A stretch of DNA of 7,254 nucleotides from JBGOTP01 sp041476545 (GCA_041476545.1 JBGOTP010000271.1:1-7254), one strand, 5' to 3'. Counted from the stretch's first letter, positions 1 through 6,204 are shown. Numbers and translations are program-made. The notes: generated from the sequence alone by a model not told the origin.

Positions 1-75
1 AGCTAACGATTGATGTGTCATGCTGGGGCTGTTTGCAAATGTCCTGCTCAGTCCGGTTACGGCCCGCGGACGCGT

Positions 76-94
76 CTCCAGCTTCTGGAGCTGG
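76..94. repeat. Overlapping inverted repeats upstream of the stress-protein operon
   Basis: Two perfect 6-bp inverted repeats overlap here and cannot form together. CTCCAG/CTGGAG at 76-90 has a 3-nt spacer, and CCAGCT/AGCTGG at 78-94 has a 5-nt spacer. They lie 10-28 bp upstream of the candidate sigma-54 promoter. They may be a protein-binding site or chance symmetry in GC-rich DNA. No known operator is recognised. Confidence 0.35.
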
Positions 95-103
95 GAGAGC
101 ACA

Positions 104-118
104 TGGCACCCTGCTTGC
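104..118 (+). promoter_or_regulatory. Candidate sigma-54 (-24/-12) promoter
   Basis: The sequence TGGCACCCTGCTTGC matches the RpoN consensus TGGCAC-N5-TTGC exactly in its fixed positions, and the invariant GG and GC are separated by the required 10 bp. With the GC at -13/-12, transcription would begin near position 130, right at the first ATG of the stress-protein gene (131). The message would then be leaderless or nearly so, unless translation starts later. That closeness is the main reason for doubt. Sigma-54 promoters need an enhancer-binding activator, and none is encoded in the window. Confidence 0.5.
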
Positions 119-130
119 GAGCTGTTCAGT

Positions 131-1030
131 ATGATGTTCCGGACAATTCTATGTCCTGTCGATTTTTCCGCGGATTCGCGGGCGGCACTCCGCTACGCGG
201 CCACGATTGCGCAGCGGGGCCAGGGGCATGTGACCGTGCTCTTCGTGAGTGACCCGCTCCTGGCCGCGGCGGCCGCGGTCGCGTGGGACGAGCGCAAACT
301 GGCTGAGAGAACAGGGGTCGAATTGCGACGGTTCGTCACGAGTGTGGTTGGCGCGACGGGCGTCGGCGCGGTGAGCAGCCTGGTTGCGATGGGCGATCCG
401 GCGCGCGAAATCAGAAAAGCCGCGCGGCGTTTGAAGTCCGACCTCGTCGTGCTCGGCGCTCGCGGCCTGGGCGGAGCGGGCAAGCTGTTCTTCGGATCGA
501 CCACCGAGCGCGTACTGCGGAACGCCGACTTTCCGGTGCTGGCGGTGCCAAGGGCGGCAAACCGCCGGGCGGGACCGCTCCGCTCCTGGCCCACGCGGGT
601 GCTGGCGGCGATCGAACCCGGCAATCACGCGGCGGCGGATGTTCGCCGCGCAGCCGACGTGGCTCGTTGGTTCAAGACGCCTCTCCTGCTACTGACGGTC
701 GTTCCGCCGGTTCAAACGCCATCGTGGCTGCGGCCCGGCGCAGGCGCTCACGAGAGACGCCTGGTGCTCGCGGCCAGAACGCGTCTCCGATCCTTGGCCG
801 CCAGACCTGGTCATCAGACGGTCGCCATTCGTGTGCTCACGGGCGACCCCGCGGAACAGATTGCCGCGGCGAGCGTCGATTCGGGCGTCGGCATCATCGT
901 CCTCAGACTTCGCCCGAGGGGCCGTTTGTTTGGAGCACGGCAGGGTACGGTGACCTATCGGGTTCTCTGCAGCGCCGCACTGCCCGTGCTTGCGCTCGTT
1001 GAGCCCCGGCAACGCCGTGGCCGGCGGTAG
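131..1030 (+). CDS. Universal stress protein, tandem UspA domains
   Basis: This 299-residue cytosolic protein has two UspA (nucleotide-binding alpha/beta) domains, roughly residues 1-140 and 153-291. Domain 1 begins with the typical MFRTILCPVDFS strand carrying the conserved Asp11. It ends with the ATP-binding pattern G-x2-G-x9-G-S/T (Gly109, Gly112, Gly122, Ser123), followed by the usual FPVLAVP strand. Domain 2 is degenerate: Glu162 stands where the Asp would be, and the glycines expected near 259 and 262 are Leu and Pro, so it probably does not bind ATP and may serve dimerisation or regulation. The reading frame is open back to position 20, but the Usp fold starts at the ATG at 131 (or the adjacent ATG at 134), so I use that start; no strong ribosome binding site precedes it. 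It is the first gene of a likely operon with the cytochrome 31 bp downstream. Such proteins typically respond to starvation, redox stress or anaerobiosis; the exact trigger here is unknown. Confidence 0.9.
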   Translation: MMFRTILCPVDFSADSRAALRYAATIAQRGQGHVTVLFVSDPLLAAAAAVAWDERKLAERTGVELRRFVTSVVGATGVGAVSSLVAMGDPAREIRKAARRLKSDLVVLGARGLGGAGKLFFGSTTERVLRNADFPVLAVPRAANRRAGPLRSWPTRVLAAIEPGNHAAADVRRAADVARWFKTPLLLLTVVPPVQTPSWLRPGAGAHERRLVLAARTRLRSLAARPGHQTVAIRVLTGDPAEQIAAASVDSGVGIIVLRLRPRGRLFGARQGTVTYRVLCSAALPVLALVEPRQRRGRR

Positions 1031-1061
1031 CAGCACATGCAACGAAAAAGGGAAGCCTCAT

Positions 1062-1820
1062 ATGAATCGTCGACACTACATTTCGCTTGCCGTCATTCTT
1101 GGCGCGTCTCTCCTCATGGCCGGCCCGGCCTGGGCACAAGCGGTCCAGAGCCGTTGCGCCGACTGCCATTATGCGAACCCGCAGGCGCCGCGCAGGGACC
1201 ACCTCGAGGAATGGGACCGATCGCCCCACGGCCGTCAGAACGTCGGATGTGAAAAGTGCCATGGCGGCGATCCGCAGTCGTTTGAGTCCTTTCGTGCGCA
1301 CGCCGAGATCCTGCCTCCGACAAACCGCGTGAGTCCCGTCAATCGCCGGAACCTGCCGACGACATGCGGGGGCTGTCACGTCAGCGAGTTCGTCGCGTTC
1401 CAGGACAGCAGGCACTACCAGCTCCTGCAGGCCGGAGACCCACGCGGACCGAGCTGCTCAACCTGTCATGGTGAAACGGACGGACGGCTGCTCTCGCCAA
1501 AGGCACTCGCGTCGCAGTGCAACGAGTGTCACGGACCTCGCGGTATCGTCCCGCGCGAGGGGCGCGCGCAAGCGGTACGCGAGCAATATGAAGGGCTCGG
1601 CGTGGTGCGCCAGGAACTCGCGCTCGCAAAGTCGCAGATCAAGCGCGTCAGCGACAAGAATCGCCGTAACGATCTGACAGCCGCCTACGATCAGGCGCAG
1701 GTCCCACTGATTCGCGCCATTGCCGCGGGACACAAGTTCGTCTACGACGACCTCAAGGAATACCTCGCGCTTGCGCAAAGCCGCGTCGAACGCCTGCTGA
1801 CGAGACTAGCCAACCGCTGA
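1062..1820 (+). CDS. Periplasmic pentaheme cytochrome c
   Basis: The 252-residue precursor has a Sec signal peptide (basic MNRRH, hydrophobic stretch, probable cleavage after AWA near residue 25). It carries five CxxCH heme c sites with their first Cys at residues 32, 63, 102, 132 and 153. All ten mature cysteines lie in these motifs. Exactly five other histidines remain in the mature part (47, 56, 80, 118, 224), enough for one distal ligand per heme. The H-x2-EWDRSPHG segment (47-57) and FQDSRH (113-118) resemble the W-x2-S-x-H type elements of cytochrome c554/NrfA-like multiheme proteins. Residues about 165-252 are heme-free, charged and helical. No catalytic active-site motif is evident, so it is more likely an electron carrier or a small reductase subunit than a recognised enzyme. 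The ATG at 1062 is chosen because it begins the signal peptide and follows a GGAAG ribosome binding site at 1051-1055. The partner may be a quinol oxidase or terminal reductase elsewhere. Confidence 0.92.
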   Translation: MNRRHYISLAVILGASLLMAGPAWAQAVQSRCADCHYANPQAPRRDHLEEWDRSPHGRQNVGCEKCHGGDPQSFESFRAHAEILPPTNRVSPVNRRNLPTTCGGCHVSEFVAFQDSRHYQLLQAGDPRGPSCSTCHGETDGRLLSPKALASQCNECHGPRGIVPREGRAQAVREQYEGLGVVRQELALAKSQIKRVSDKNRRNDLTAAYDQAQVPLIRAIAAGHKFVYDDLKEYLALAQSRVERLLTRLANR

Positions 1821-1845
1821 GCCGGTCGTGGACGCAGACGATCAC

Positions 1846-1854
1846 GGGGGGAGG
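1846..1854 (+). promoter_or_regulatory. Strong ribosome binding site of the DHOD-like gene
   Basis: A purine-rich GGGGGGAGG run ends 7 nt before the ATG at 1862. It fixes that start and suggests efficient translation within the operon. Confidence 0.75.
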
Positions 1855-1861
1855 AATTCGA

Positions 1862-2854
1862 ATGGACACGTCCACGACATATCTGGGCTTGAAGCTGGCC
1901 CATCCGTTCATTGCCGGCGCCTCTCCGCTCAGCGCCCATCTCGATACGGTCAAACGCCTGGAGGACGCCGGCGCGGCCGCCATCGTCCTGCACTCGCTCT
2001 TCGAGGAGCAGATCACACTGGAGGAGTCGGGCCGCATCCACCATCGGGACCCTCTTGAACGAGAGTTTGCCGCGGCCCTCGCACCATTTCCCCCGACAGC
2101 CGAGTACCCCCTCTCGCCGCAGGAGTACCTGGAGCACATTCGCATCGTGAAGCAGGCCGTCAGCATTCCCGTCATCGCATCGCTCAACGGCACCACCAAG
2201 GAGACCTGGCTGCACTACGCGCAGTTGTTCCAGGAGGCCGGTGCGGATGCGATGGAGCTGAACTACTACGAGGTGGTGACCGATCTCTCAGTACCCGGTG
2301 TCTCCGTTGAGGCGCAGATTCGCGACACGTTGCTCGAGTTGAAGCGGAGTGTGCGCATTCCCGTCGCCATCAAACTGTCGCCATTCTTCACCGCATTTGG
2401 AAACTTCGCGCAGCAGCTCGATGCCACCGGCGTCGATGCGCTCGTGATCTTCAACCGGTTCTATCAGCCGGACATCGACATCCGCCACATGAGAGCGATA
2501 TCGAACCTGGAACTCTCACGGAGCGCTGATTTGCTCCTGCGATTGCGCTGGCTCGCGATTCTCCATGGCCGGATCCGGGCGGCCCTCTGCGTCACGGGCG
2601 GTATCGAAACGACGAGCGATGGCATCAAGGCGCTGCTGGCCGGCGCGCAGGCCGTGCAGATGGTCTCTGCGCTGCTCCGCCATGGTCCCGGCTTCCTCAA
2701 GACGATGCGAGATGGATTGAGCAGATGGATGGAATGGCAGCACACCGCGTCCGTCGACGAGATGAGGGGACGGGTCAGCCTCAAGGACTCACCGGATGCC
2801 GCCGCGTTCGAACGGGCCAACTACATTCGAACGCTCCACCAGTGGGGCACGTAG
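1862..2854 (+). CDS. Dihydroorotate dehydrogenase-like FMN oxidoreductase
   Basis: This 330-residue cytosolic protein has a TIM-barrel fold of the dihydroorotate dehydrogenase superfamily. Visible landmarks are the N-terminal YLGLKLAHPFIAGASPLS strand/loop (7-24), ASLNG (106-110), MELNYY (131-136), the FMN-contacting lysine in IKLSPF (Lys171), FNRF (197-200), and the phosphate-binding TGGI (245-248) and GAQAVQMVSAL (261-271). Length and motif order match the 'dihydroorotate dehydrogenase-like' family often annotated as PyrD-like. In true class 1 enzymes the ELN strand runs into a CPN segment carrying the catalytic base; here it is ELNYYEVVTD, so normal dihydroorotate oxidation is doubtful. 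No PyrK-type iron-sulfur partner is adjacent. It is the last gene of the apparent stress-protein/cytochrome operon, 41 bp after the cytochrome. The substrate is unknown; a role in redox metabolism rather than pyrimidine synthesis is inferred from context. Confidence 0.88.
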   Translation: MDTSTTYLGLKLAHPFIAGASPLSAHLDTVKRLEDAGAAAIVLHSLFEEQITLEESGRIHHRDPLEREFAAALAPFPPTAEYPLSPQEYLEHIRIVKQAVSIPVIASLNGTTKETWLHYAQLFQEAGADAMELNYYEVVTDLSVPGVSVEAQIRDTLLELKRSVRIPVAIKLSPFFTAFGNFAQQLDATGVDALVIFNRFYQPDIDIRHMRAISNLELSRSADLLLRLRWLAILHGRIRAALCVTGGIETTSDGIKALLAGAQAVQMVSALLRHGPGFLKTMRDGLSRWMEWQHTASVDEMRGRVSLKDSPDAAAFERANYIRTLHQWGT

Positions 2855-2866
2855 TCGGCATAGTAC

Positions 2867-2920
2867 GTAGTGCAGGGCTTTAGCCCTGCACTACCGAGCA
2901 GGCCTGAAGGCCTGCACTAC
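2867..2920. repeat. REP-like head-to-head palindrome pair
   Basis: Unit 1 (2867-2894) is a perfect palindrome with 13-bp arms (GTAGTGCAGGGCT) around TT. Unit 2 (2898-2915, tail to 2920) has 8-bp arms (GCAGGCCT) around GA. Read on the - strand, unit 2 begins GTAGTGCAGG like unit 1, so the two are copies in inverted orientation. The outer ten bases (2867-2876 and 2911-2920) can also pair with each other. The element lies 12 bp after the stop of the DHOD-like gene and 19 bp beyond the stop of the small - strand gene, a typical REP/BIME position between convergent genes. No T-run follows, so it is not a classical terminator, but the RNA hairpin could protect or end the operon transcript. Confidence 0.8.
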
Positions 2921-2939
2921 GACCATGGCTCGCAACTGA

Positions 2940-3077
2940 TCAGGCGGCGCGAGCCACTGTCCCAGCGTGCTCGGTCTCGGCCTTACGAGGAATCATCAGC
3001 ATCAACAGGCCAATGCCGACCGCCGCTGGTGGCAGGACGAGCCCAAGGTCGTACAAGTACAGCGCTATGTTCGCCAT
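2940..3077 (-). CDS. Small single-span membrane protein (45 residues)
   Basis: An unrecognised small gene. It encodes 45 residues beginning MANIALYLYDLGLVLPP. A hydrophobic segment of about 25 residues (roughly 5-29, ending LLMLMI) is followed by a charged tail starting PRKAETEH, which suggests one membrane span with the C-terminus in the cytoplasm. An excellent ribosome binding site (GGAGGG, 3082-3087) lies 4 nt before the ATG, and this is the main evidence that the frame is translated. It is convergent with the DHOD-like gene and divergent from the kinase gene. Pro16-Pro17 inside the span is unusual. It could be a small subunit or regulator of a membrane complex or transporter (compare KdpF- or CydX-like peptides in size only). 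No family is recognised, and it could still be fortuitous. Confidence 0.6.
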   Translation of the reverse strand: MANIALYLYDLGLVLPPAAVGIGLLMLMIPRKAETEHAGTVARAA

Positions 3078-3312
3078 CGCACCCTCCATTGCTCACGCCA
3101 GCACTCACTGGCGTTTCCCTGCGCCAACGCGGTGGCAAGCGTCATGCCGCGCGCGGCACGGCGAATTTGCTGACTGGAACGCGCGATGGCGGCGGATCCC
3201 AGGCCACGGAGCCTGAAAATTTCACTGACAATGCGAACTATCCCACTGACGGGTTTCCGGCAGCCCTCCGCCGGCCACCCCAAGGGGTCCGAGCGGATAG
3301 AATCGTCACCGC
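3078..3312. other. Non-coding divergent region between small gene and kinase
   Basis: These 235 bp lie between two divergently transcribed starts and should hold promoters for both. Visible elements are an inverted repeat ACGCCAG/CTGGCGT with a 6-nt loop (3095-3114), a direct repeat CACTGAC at 3223-3229 and 3244-3250 (21 bp apart, about two helical turns), and a TAGAAT hexamer at 3298-3303 without a convincing -35. No reading frame here looks like a real protein. Confidence 0.5.
3082..3087 (-). promoter_or_regulatory. Ribosome binding site of the small membrane protein
   Basis: On the - strand this reads GGAGGG, a near-perfect Shine-Dalgarno match, 4 nt upstream of the ATG at 3077. It decides the start and supports the small gene. 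Confidence 0.6.
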
Positions 3313-4419
3313 ATGTCCGAGCACTCCAGACTCCCCCTCTCCAACGAACCTCCCCGTACACTGGCGGAAGCGCGCTGGCGCGCCATCATTGATTCGGCCG
3401 TCGATGGCATCGTCGTGATCGACGCCAGGGGCGCCATCGAATCGTTCAACCCGGCGGCGGAGCGGCTATTCGGATACTCGGAACGCGAGGTCGTCGGGCG
3501 CAACATCAACATTCTGATGCCGGCCCCGTACCACGAAGAACACAACTCGTATCTCTCCAGGTACCTCGAAACGGGAAAGCAGAAGATCATCGGGGTCGGA
3601 CGGGAAGTGACCGGGCTCCGGCGCGACGGCACGACGTTCCCCGTACACCTTGCTGTCGGGGAAATGGTCGTCAACGGCGAGCGGCACTTCACCGGCATCC
3701 TGCACGACCTGACGAAGCGCGTCGCGCTCGAAGAGCAGTTCCGCGAGCAGGCATCGCTGGCGCGGCTCGGCGAGATGGCGGCCGTCATCGCGCACGAAGT
3801 GAGGAATCCCCTTGCCGCCGTGCGAGGCGCCATTCAGGTGATCGGTGGACGCCTGCCGCCGGAGAGCAAAGACGGACCGATCGTCACTGAAATCATCGCG
3901 CGATTGGACACCCTGAACGATCTGCTTCAGGATCTGCTGCTCTTTGCCCGGCCGCCGCACCCGAAGCTCTCGGCGGTCGACATGACGCAGCTCCTTGGCA
4001 TCGTGGCAGGACTGCTGTCGAGCGATCCGGCCTTCACCGGTGTGCAACTCGACATCGCGGGTGACGCTCCGGCCATCATGGGCGACATCGAGCTCCTGAA
4101 GATTGTGTTTCAGAATCTCATCATCAACGCCGCGCAGGCCATGCAGGGGCAGGGAGCCATCCGCGCAACGGTGGTATCAGACGGCGCGACCGTCACGATT
4201 CAGGTGGCCGACACCGGCCCGGGGATCGCAAGAGAAGTCCGCGACAAGTTGTTCAAACCCTTTCAGACGACCAAGGCGCGGGGAACAGGGCTCGGGCTTT
4301 CGACCGCCAAGAGACTGGTAGAGGCACATCACGGCACCATCACGGTCGATTGCCCGCCGACCGGCGGCACGATCGTGACGGTTCAGTTGCCCACGCGAGA
4401 CGCTCACGACAAACTCTAA
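3313..4419 (+). CDS. Soluble PAS sensor histidine kinase, FixL-like heme-PAS candidate
   Basis: This 368-residue kinase has no membrane span. A PAS domain covers about residues 17-137, the phosphoacceptor helix HEVRNP has His161, and a HATPase domain covers about 257-361. The HATPase carries the N box (Asn268/Asn272), the G1 box DTGPG (300-304), the F box FKPF (314-317) and the G2 box GTGLGL (324-329), so catalysis should be intact. The PAS domain is strikingly FixL-like. His77 in EEHNSY aligns with the heme-ligand His200 of Bradyrhizobium FixL, and Arg83 and Arg97 fall at the same +6 and +20 offsets as Arg206 and Arg220, the latter being the oxygen-contacting residue. GLRRDGTTFPVHLAVGEM (101-118) closely follows the FixL sequence as I recall it. 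Heme oxygen sensing is therefore plausible but unproven. The ATG at 3313 has only a weak ribosome binding site. No response regulator is adjacent, so the partner (FixJ- or NtrC-like) lies elsewhere. Confidence 0.9.
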   Translation: MSEHSRLPLSNEPPRTLAEARWRAIIDSAVDGIVVIDARGAIESFNPAAERLFGYSEREVVGRNINILMPAPYHEEHNSYLSRYLETGKQKIIGVGREVTGLRRDGTTFPVHLAVGEMVVNGERHFTGILHDLTKRVALEEQFREQASLARLGEMAAVIAHEVRNPLAAVRGAIQVIGGRLPPESKDGPIVTEIIARLDTLNDLLQDLLLFARPPHPKLSAVDMTQLLGIVAGLLSSDPAFTGVQLDIAGDAPAIMGDIELLKIVFQNLIINAAQAMQGQGAIRATVVSDGATVTIQVADTGPGIAREVRDKLFKPFQTTKARGTGLGLSTAKRLVEAHHGTITVDCPPTGGTIVTVQLPTRDAHDKL

Positions 4420-4449
4420 GTTCAATCTGAGGTGGGCCGTCATGCGGCG

Positions 4450-4977
4450 CTATTCCGGGCGTGGCTCTGCGCCTGAGGCAAATTGTCGCACGGCGTCGTC
4501 CACCATGCGTTGCGTGCACCAATGCGCGTAGGAGCGGCCGAACACCCGGCCGAGCCAACGCGCCGGCCATGAAGCGGGCAGGGCGTAGTCGATGAAGACT
4601 CGCAGCAGAGATCCGCTCCCGCTGGGCGTCACCACACAACCCATCCGGTATGCACCGATGACCAGAAGCCTGGGGGCGCCCACCGTTTCCCAAACCTTCC
4701 GAGTGGGCGGTTCTCTCTCAGTCACCACCTCGTCCAGCGACAGCTCGACGCCGAGCACGCGGCCGCTCATCCCAATGTGTGATCCCACGCTCTGGCCGCG
4801 GCGCTCATCGAGAATGGTCTTCATGCGACCCCCACCCATGCGCCACGACGACTGGCTCATGTGCGACGAGAGGCGCTCGTGATCGTCGATGAGCGCAAAC
4901 ACGCGCTCCGGAGAAGCAGACACCAACGCACTGCTCTCATCGTGATGAGGCAATGCGTTGAGACTCTGATCTGTCAT
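4450..4977 (-). CDS. SRPBCC-fold (START/polyketide cyclase-like) protein
   Basis: This 175-residue cytosolic protein has the helix-grip pattern of the SRPBCC superfamily. A strand followed by ASPERVFALIDDHERLSSHM (21-40) leads into alternating strands: VGSHIGMSGRVLG (64-76), LSLDEVVTEREPPTRKVWETVG (79-100) and SLLRVFIDYALP (123-134). A C-terminal helix containing CTQRMVDDAVRQFA (154-167) would close the hydrophobic pocket. Such proteins bind lipids or other small hydrophobic ligands or act as cyclases; the ligand here cannot be told. The ATG at 4977 follows a good GAGGGAG ribosome binding site (4984-4990). It is the last gene of the - strand operon, 30 bp after the AdoMet synthetase, and converges on the kinase gene with 30 bp between stop codons. 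No terminator hairpin is evident in that gap. Confidence 0.82.
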   Translation of the reverse strand: MTDQSLNALPHHDESSALVSASPERVFALIDDHERLSSHMSQSSWRMGGGRMKTILDERRGQSVGSHIGMSGRVLGVELSLDEVVTEREPPTRKVWETVGAPRLLVIGAYRMGCVVTPSGSGSLLRVFIDYALPASWPARWLGRVFGRSYAHWCTQRMVDDAVRQFASGAEPRPE

Positions 4978-5007
4978 GTTCTGCTCCCTCAGTGATCCAG
5001 CCTCGAT

Positions 5008-6204
5008 CTAGAACACCGCTACGCGCTCGTCGAGCAGCGCCTCACGTAGTTCGGAGAAGCTACGGAGCTGGCCCTCCACGATGTCGGCGACCGCTTCCCG
5101 CGCGGTCACCGCACTCGTGTGCTCCTCGCTTGCGAGACACACATCCACGACCCGCGGGTCGCAGGCCGCACGGCCGATCTGGCTCACCAGCACGCACTCC
5201 ACATCGGTCACGTGTGGCACGTGTGTCGCGACGGCCGCTGCAATCCGGCCGGCGGCGAGGCTATAGAGCTTGCCGACGTGGCTCACCGGGTTCTTGCCCG
5301 CCGCGGCTTCGAGTGTCATCGGGCGATACGGCGTGATCAGGCCGCAGGTCCGGTTACCGCGGCCGACTTCACCATCGTCTCCCGCCTCCGCCGATGTACC
5401 CGTGACCGTGAGAAAGACGTTCCCGTGCTCGAGGTCATCGGCGGCGTTAACCGTCGCGTCGACGTCGTGCCCGGTCACGCGGCGCGCGGTCGCAAGCGCG
5501 AGCTCCCGGGTCGTTTCCCTCTTGTCACGGTAGTCGTCGACGTCGCGCACGAAGCGGTCCACGAACCCGCACGCGATCGTCAACTCGATCCGGGCTCGCC
5601 GTCGGACGCCCATCACCTTGACGTCCTCACCGATCTCGGGGTGAGCCTGCTTCGTCGCCCCGCTGTTCAGCGCACGCTCGACCTCAAGGATCACCCGTTC
5701 GAGGTCGGTGAACGGAGCGAATCCGGTTCCGCACGATGTGTCGTTCGCAAGAGGGTTTTGGCCACCCTGCGCGAACAGCCGAGTGAGGTCGGCAGACCCC
5801 GGTCGCAGACGGGACATGATTCGCACGTCGCGATCCACGTTCAATCCTCGGAGATTCCGCCGGAGCCACTCGCGACAGGCGTCGACGGCAATCTCGTGCA
5901 CGGGGATTCGCTCTCCGCGATGCTCTGTCGTGGCTCGCCCGGCCAGGTAGATCTCCATGGGCTCGACGATCTCTCCGCCGCCGAATGACGGACGGCTCGC
6001 CCCGCCGATCAACAGTACTTTGTCGACATTGTGGTGAAGAATCTGGCCGAAGTGTTTCAGGTAGTAGCGGCACAGGCGCACGCAGACATGCTCCGCGACC
6101 GCATCACAGATGGTGTCTGGATGACCAAGTCCTTTTCGCTCGACGACTTCAACCTCCTGCAGCCCGGGAGGAAGCGATTCACGCGTGCGGACGACCAGGT
6201 CCAT
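5008..6204 (-). CDS. S-adenosylmethionine synthetase, archaeal type
   Basis: This 398-residue cytosolic enzyme makes S-adenosylmethionine from methionine and ATP. It belongs to the archaeal-type methionine adenosyltransferase family (PF01941), not the usual bacterial MetK. Conserved blocks are present in order: ERKGLGHPDTICD (22-34), GGASRPSFGGGEI (67-79), NDTSCGTGFAP (154-164), GEDVKVMGVR (192-201), the GTSAEAGDDGEVGRGNR loop (269-285) and TPYRPMTLEAAAGKNPVSHVGKLY (291-314). Length is full for the family (about 400), and no key block is missing. The frame is open upstream to 6303, but the ATG at 6204 is chosen because AGGAGG sits 5 nt before it, the family N-terminus fits there, and a longer form would overlap the lipoprotein gene by 80 bp. 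It lies 19 bp after the lipoprotein gene and 30 bp before the SRPBCC gene. A housekeeping MetK may exist elsewhere in the genome. Confidence 0.95.
   Translation of the reverse strand: MDLVVRTRESLPPGLQEVEVVERKGLGHPDTICDAVAEHVCVRLCRYYLKHFGQILHHNVDKVLLIGGASRPSFGGGEIVEPMEIYLAGRATTEHRGERIPVHEIAVDACREWLRRNLRGLNVDRDVRIMSRLRPGSADLTRLFAQGGQNPLANDTSCGTGFAPFTDLERVILEVERALNSGATKQAHPEIGEDVKVMGVRRRARIELTIACGFVDRFVRDVDDYRDKRETTRELALATARRVTGHDVDATVNAADDLEHGNVFLTVTGTSAEAGDDGEVGRGNRTCGLITPYRPMTLEAAAGKNPVSHVGKLYSLAAGRIAAAVATHVPHVTDVECVLVSQIGRAACDPRVVDVCLASEEHTSAVTAREAVADIVEGQLRSFSELREALLDERVAVF

Noticed and set aside
11..23. TTGAT half-site resembling an FNR/FixK box near the left edge
   Set aside because: The second half (ATCAA) is missing, so the match is not better than chance.
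149..628. - strand frame of 159 codons opposite the universal stress protein
   Set aside because: Shadow frame; the + strand carries an unmistakable UspA domain here.
990..1061. N-terminal extension of the cytochrome to an ATG at 990
   Set aside because: It would bury the signal peptide and overlap the stress-protein gene; the ATG at 1062 has a ribosome binding site and begins the signal peptide.
3095..3120. Hairpin ACGCCAG/CTGGCGT followed by TTTCCCT as a + strand terminator
   Set aside because: The stem is only 7 bp, the T-run is short, and no + strand gene ends just upstream; it may instead lie in the 5' region of the small - strand gene.
2870..3418. + strand frame of 182 codons across the intergenic region
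   Set aside because: It starts inside the REP-like palindrome, overlaps the kinase start by over 100 bp, has no domain-like sequence and no convincing ribosome binding site.
3466..4047. - strand frame of 193 codons opposite the kinase
   Set aside because: It covers the PAS and phosphoacceptor regions of a clear kinase; the translation shows no domain.
4420..4449. Bidirectional terminator between the convergent kinase and SRPBCC genes
   Set aside because: No stem-loop with a T-run can be found in the 30 bp; termination may occur inside the coding ends or be Rho-dependent.
5119..5988. Long + strand frame (289 codons) opposite the AdoMet synthetase
   Set aside because: It is antisense to a gene with all family motifs; its translation is rich in Arg, Asp and His with no recognisable domain, as expected of a shadow frame in high-GC DNA.
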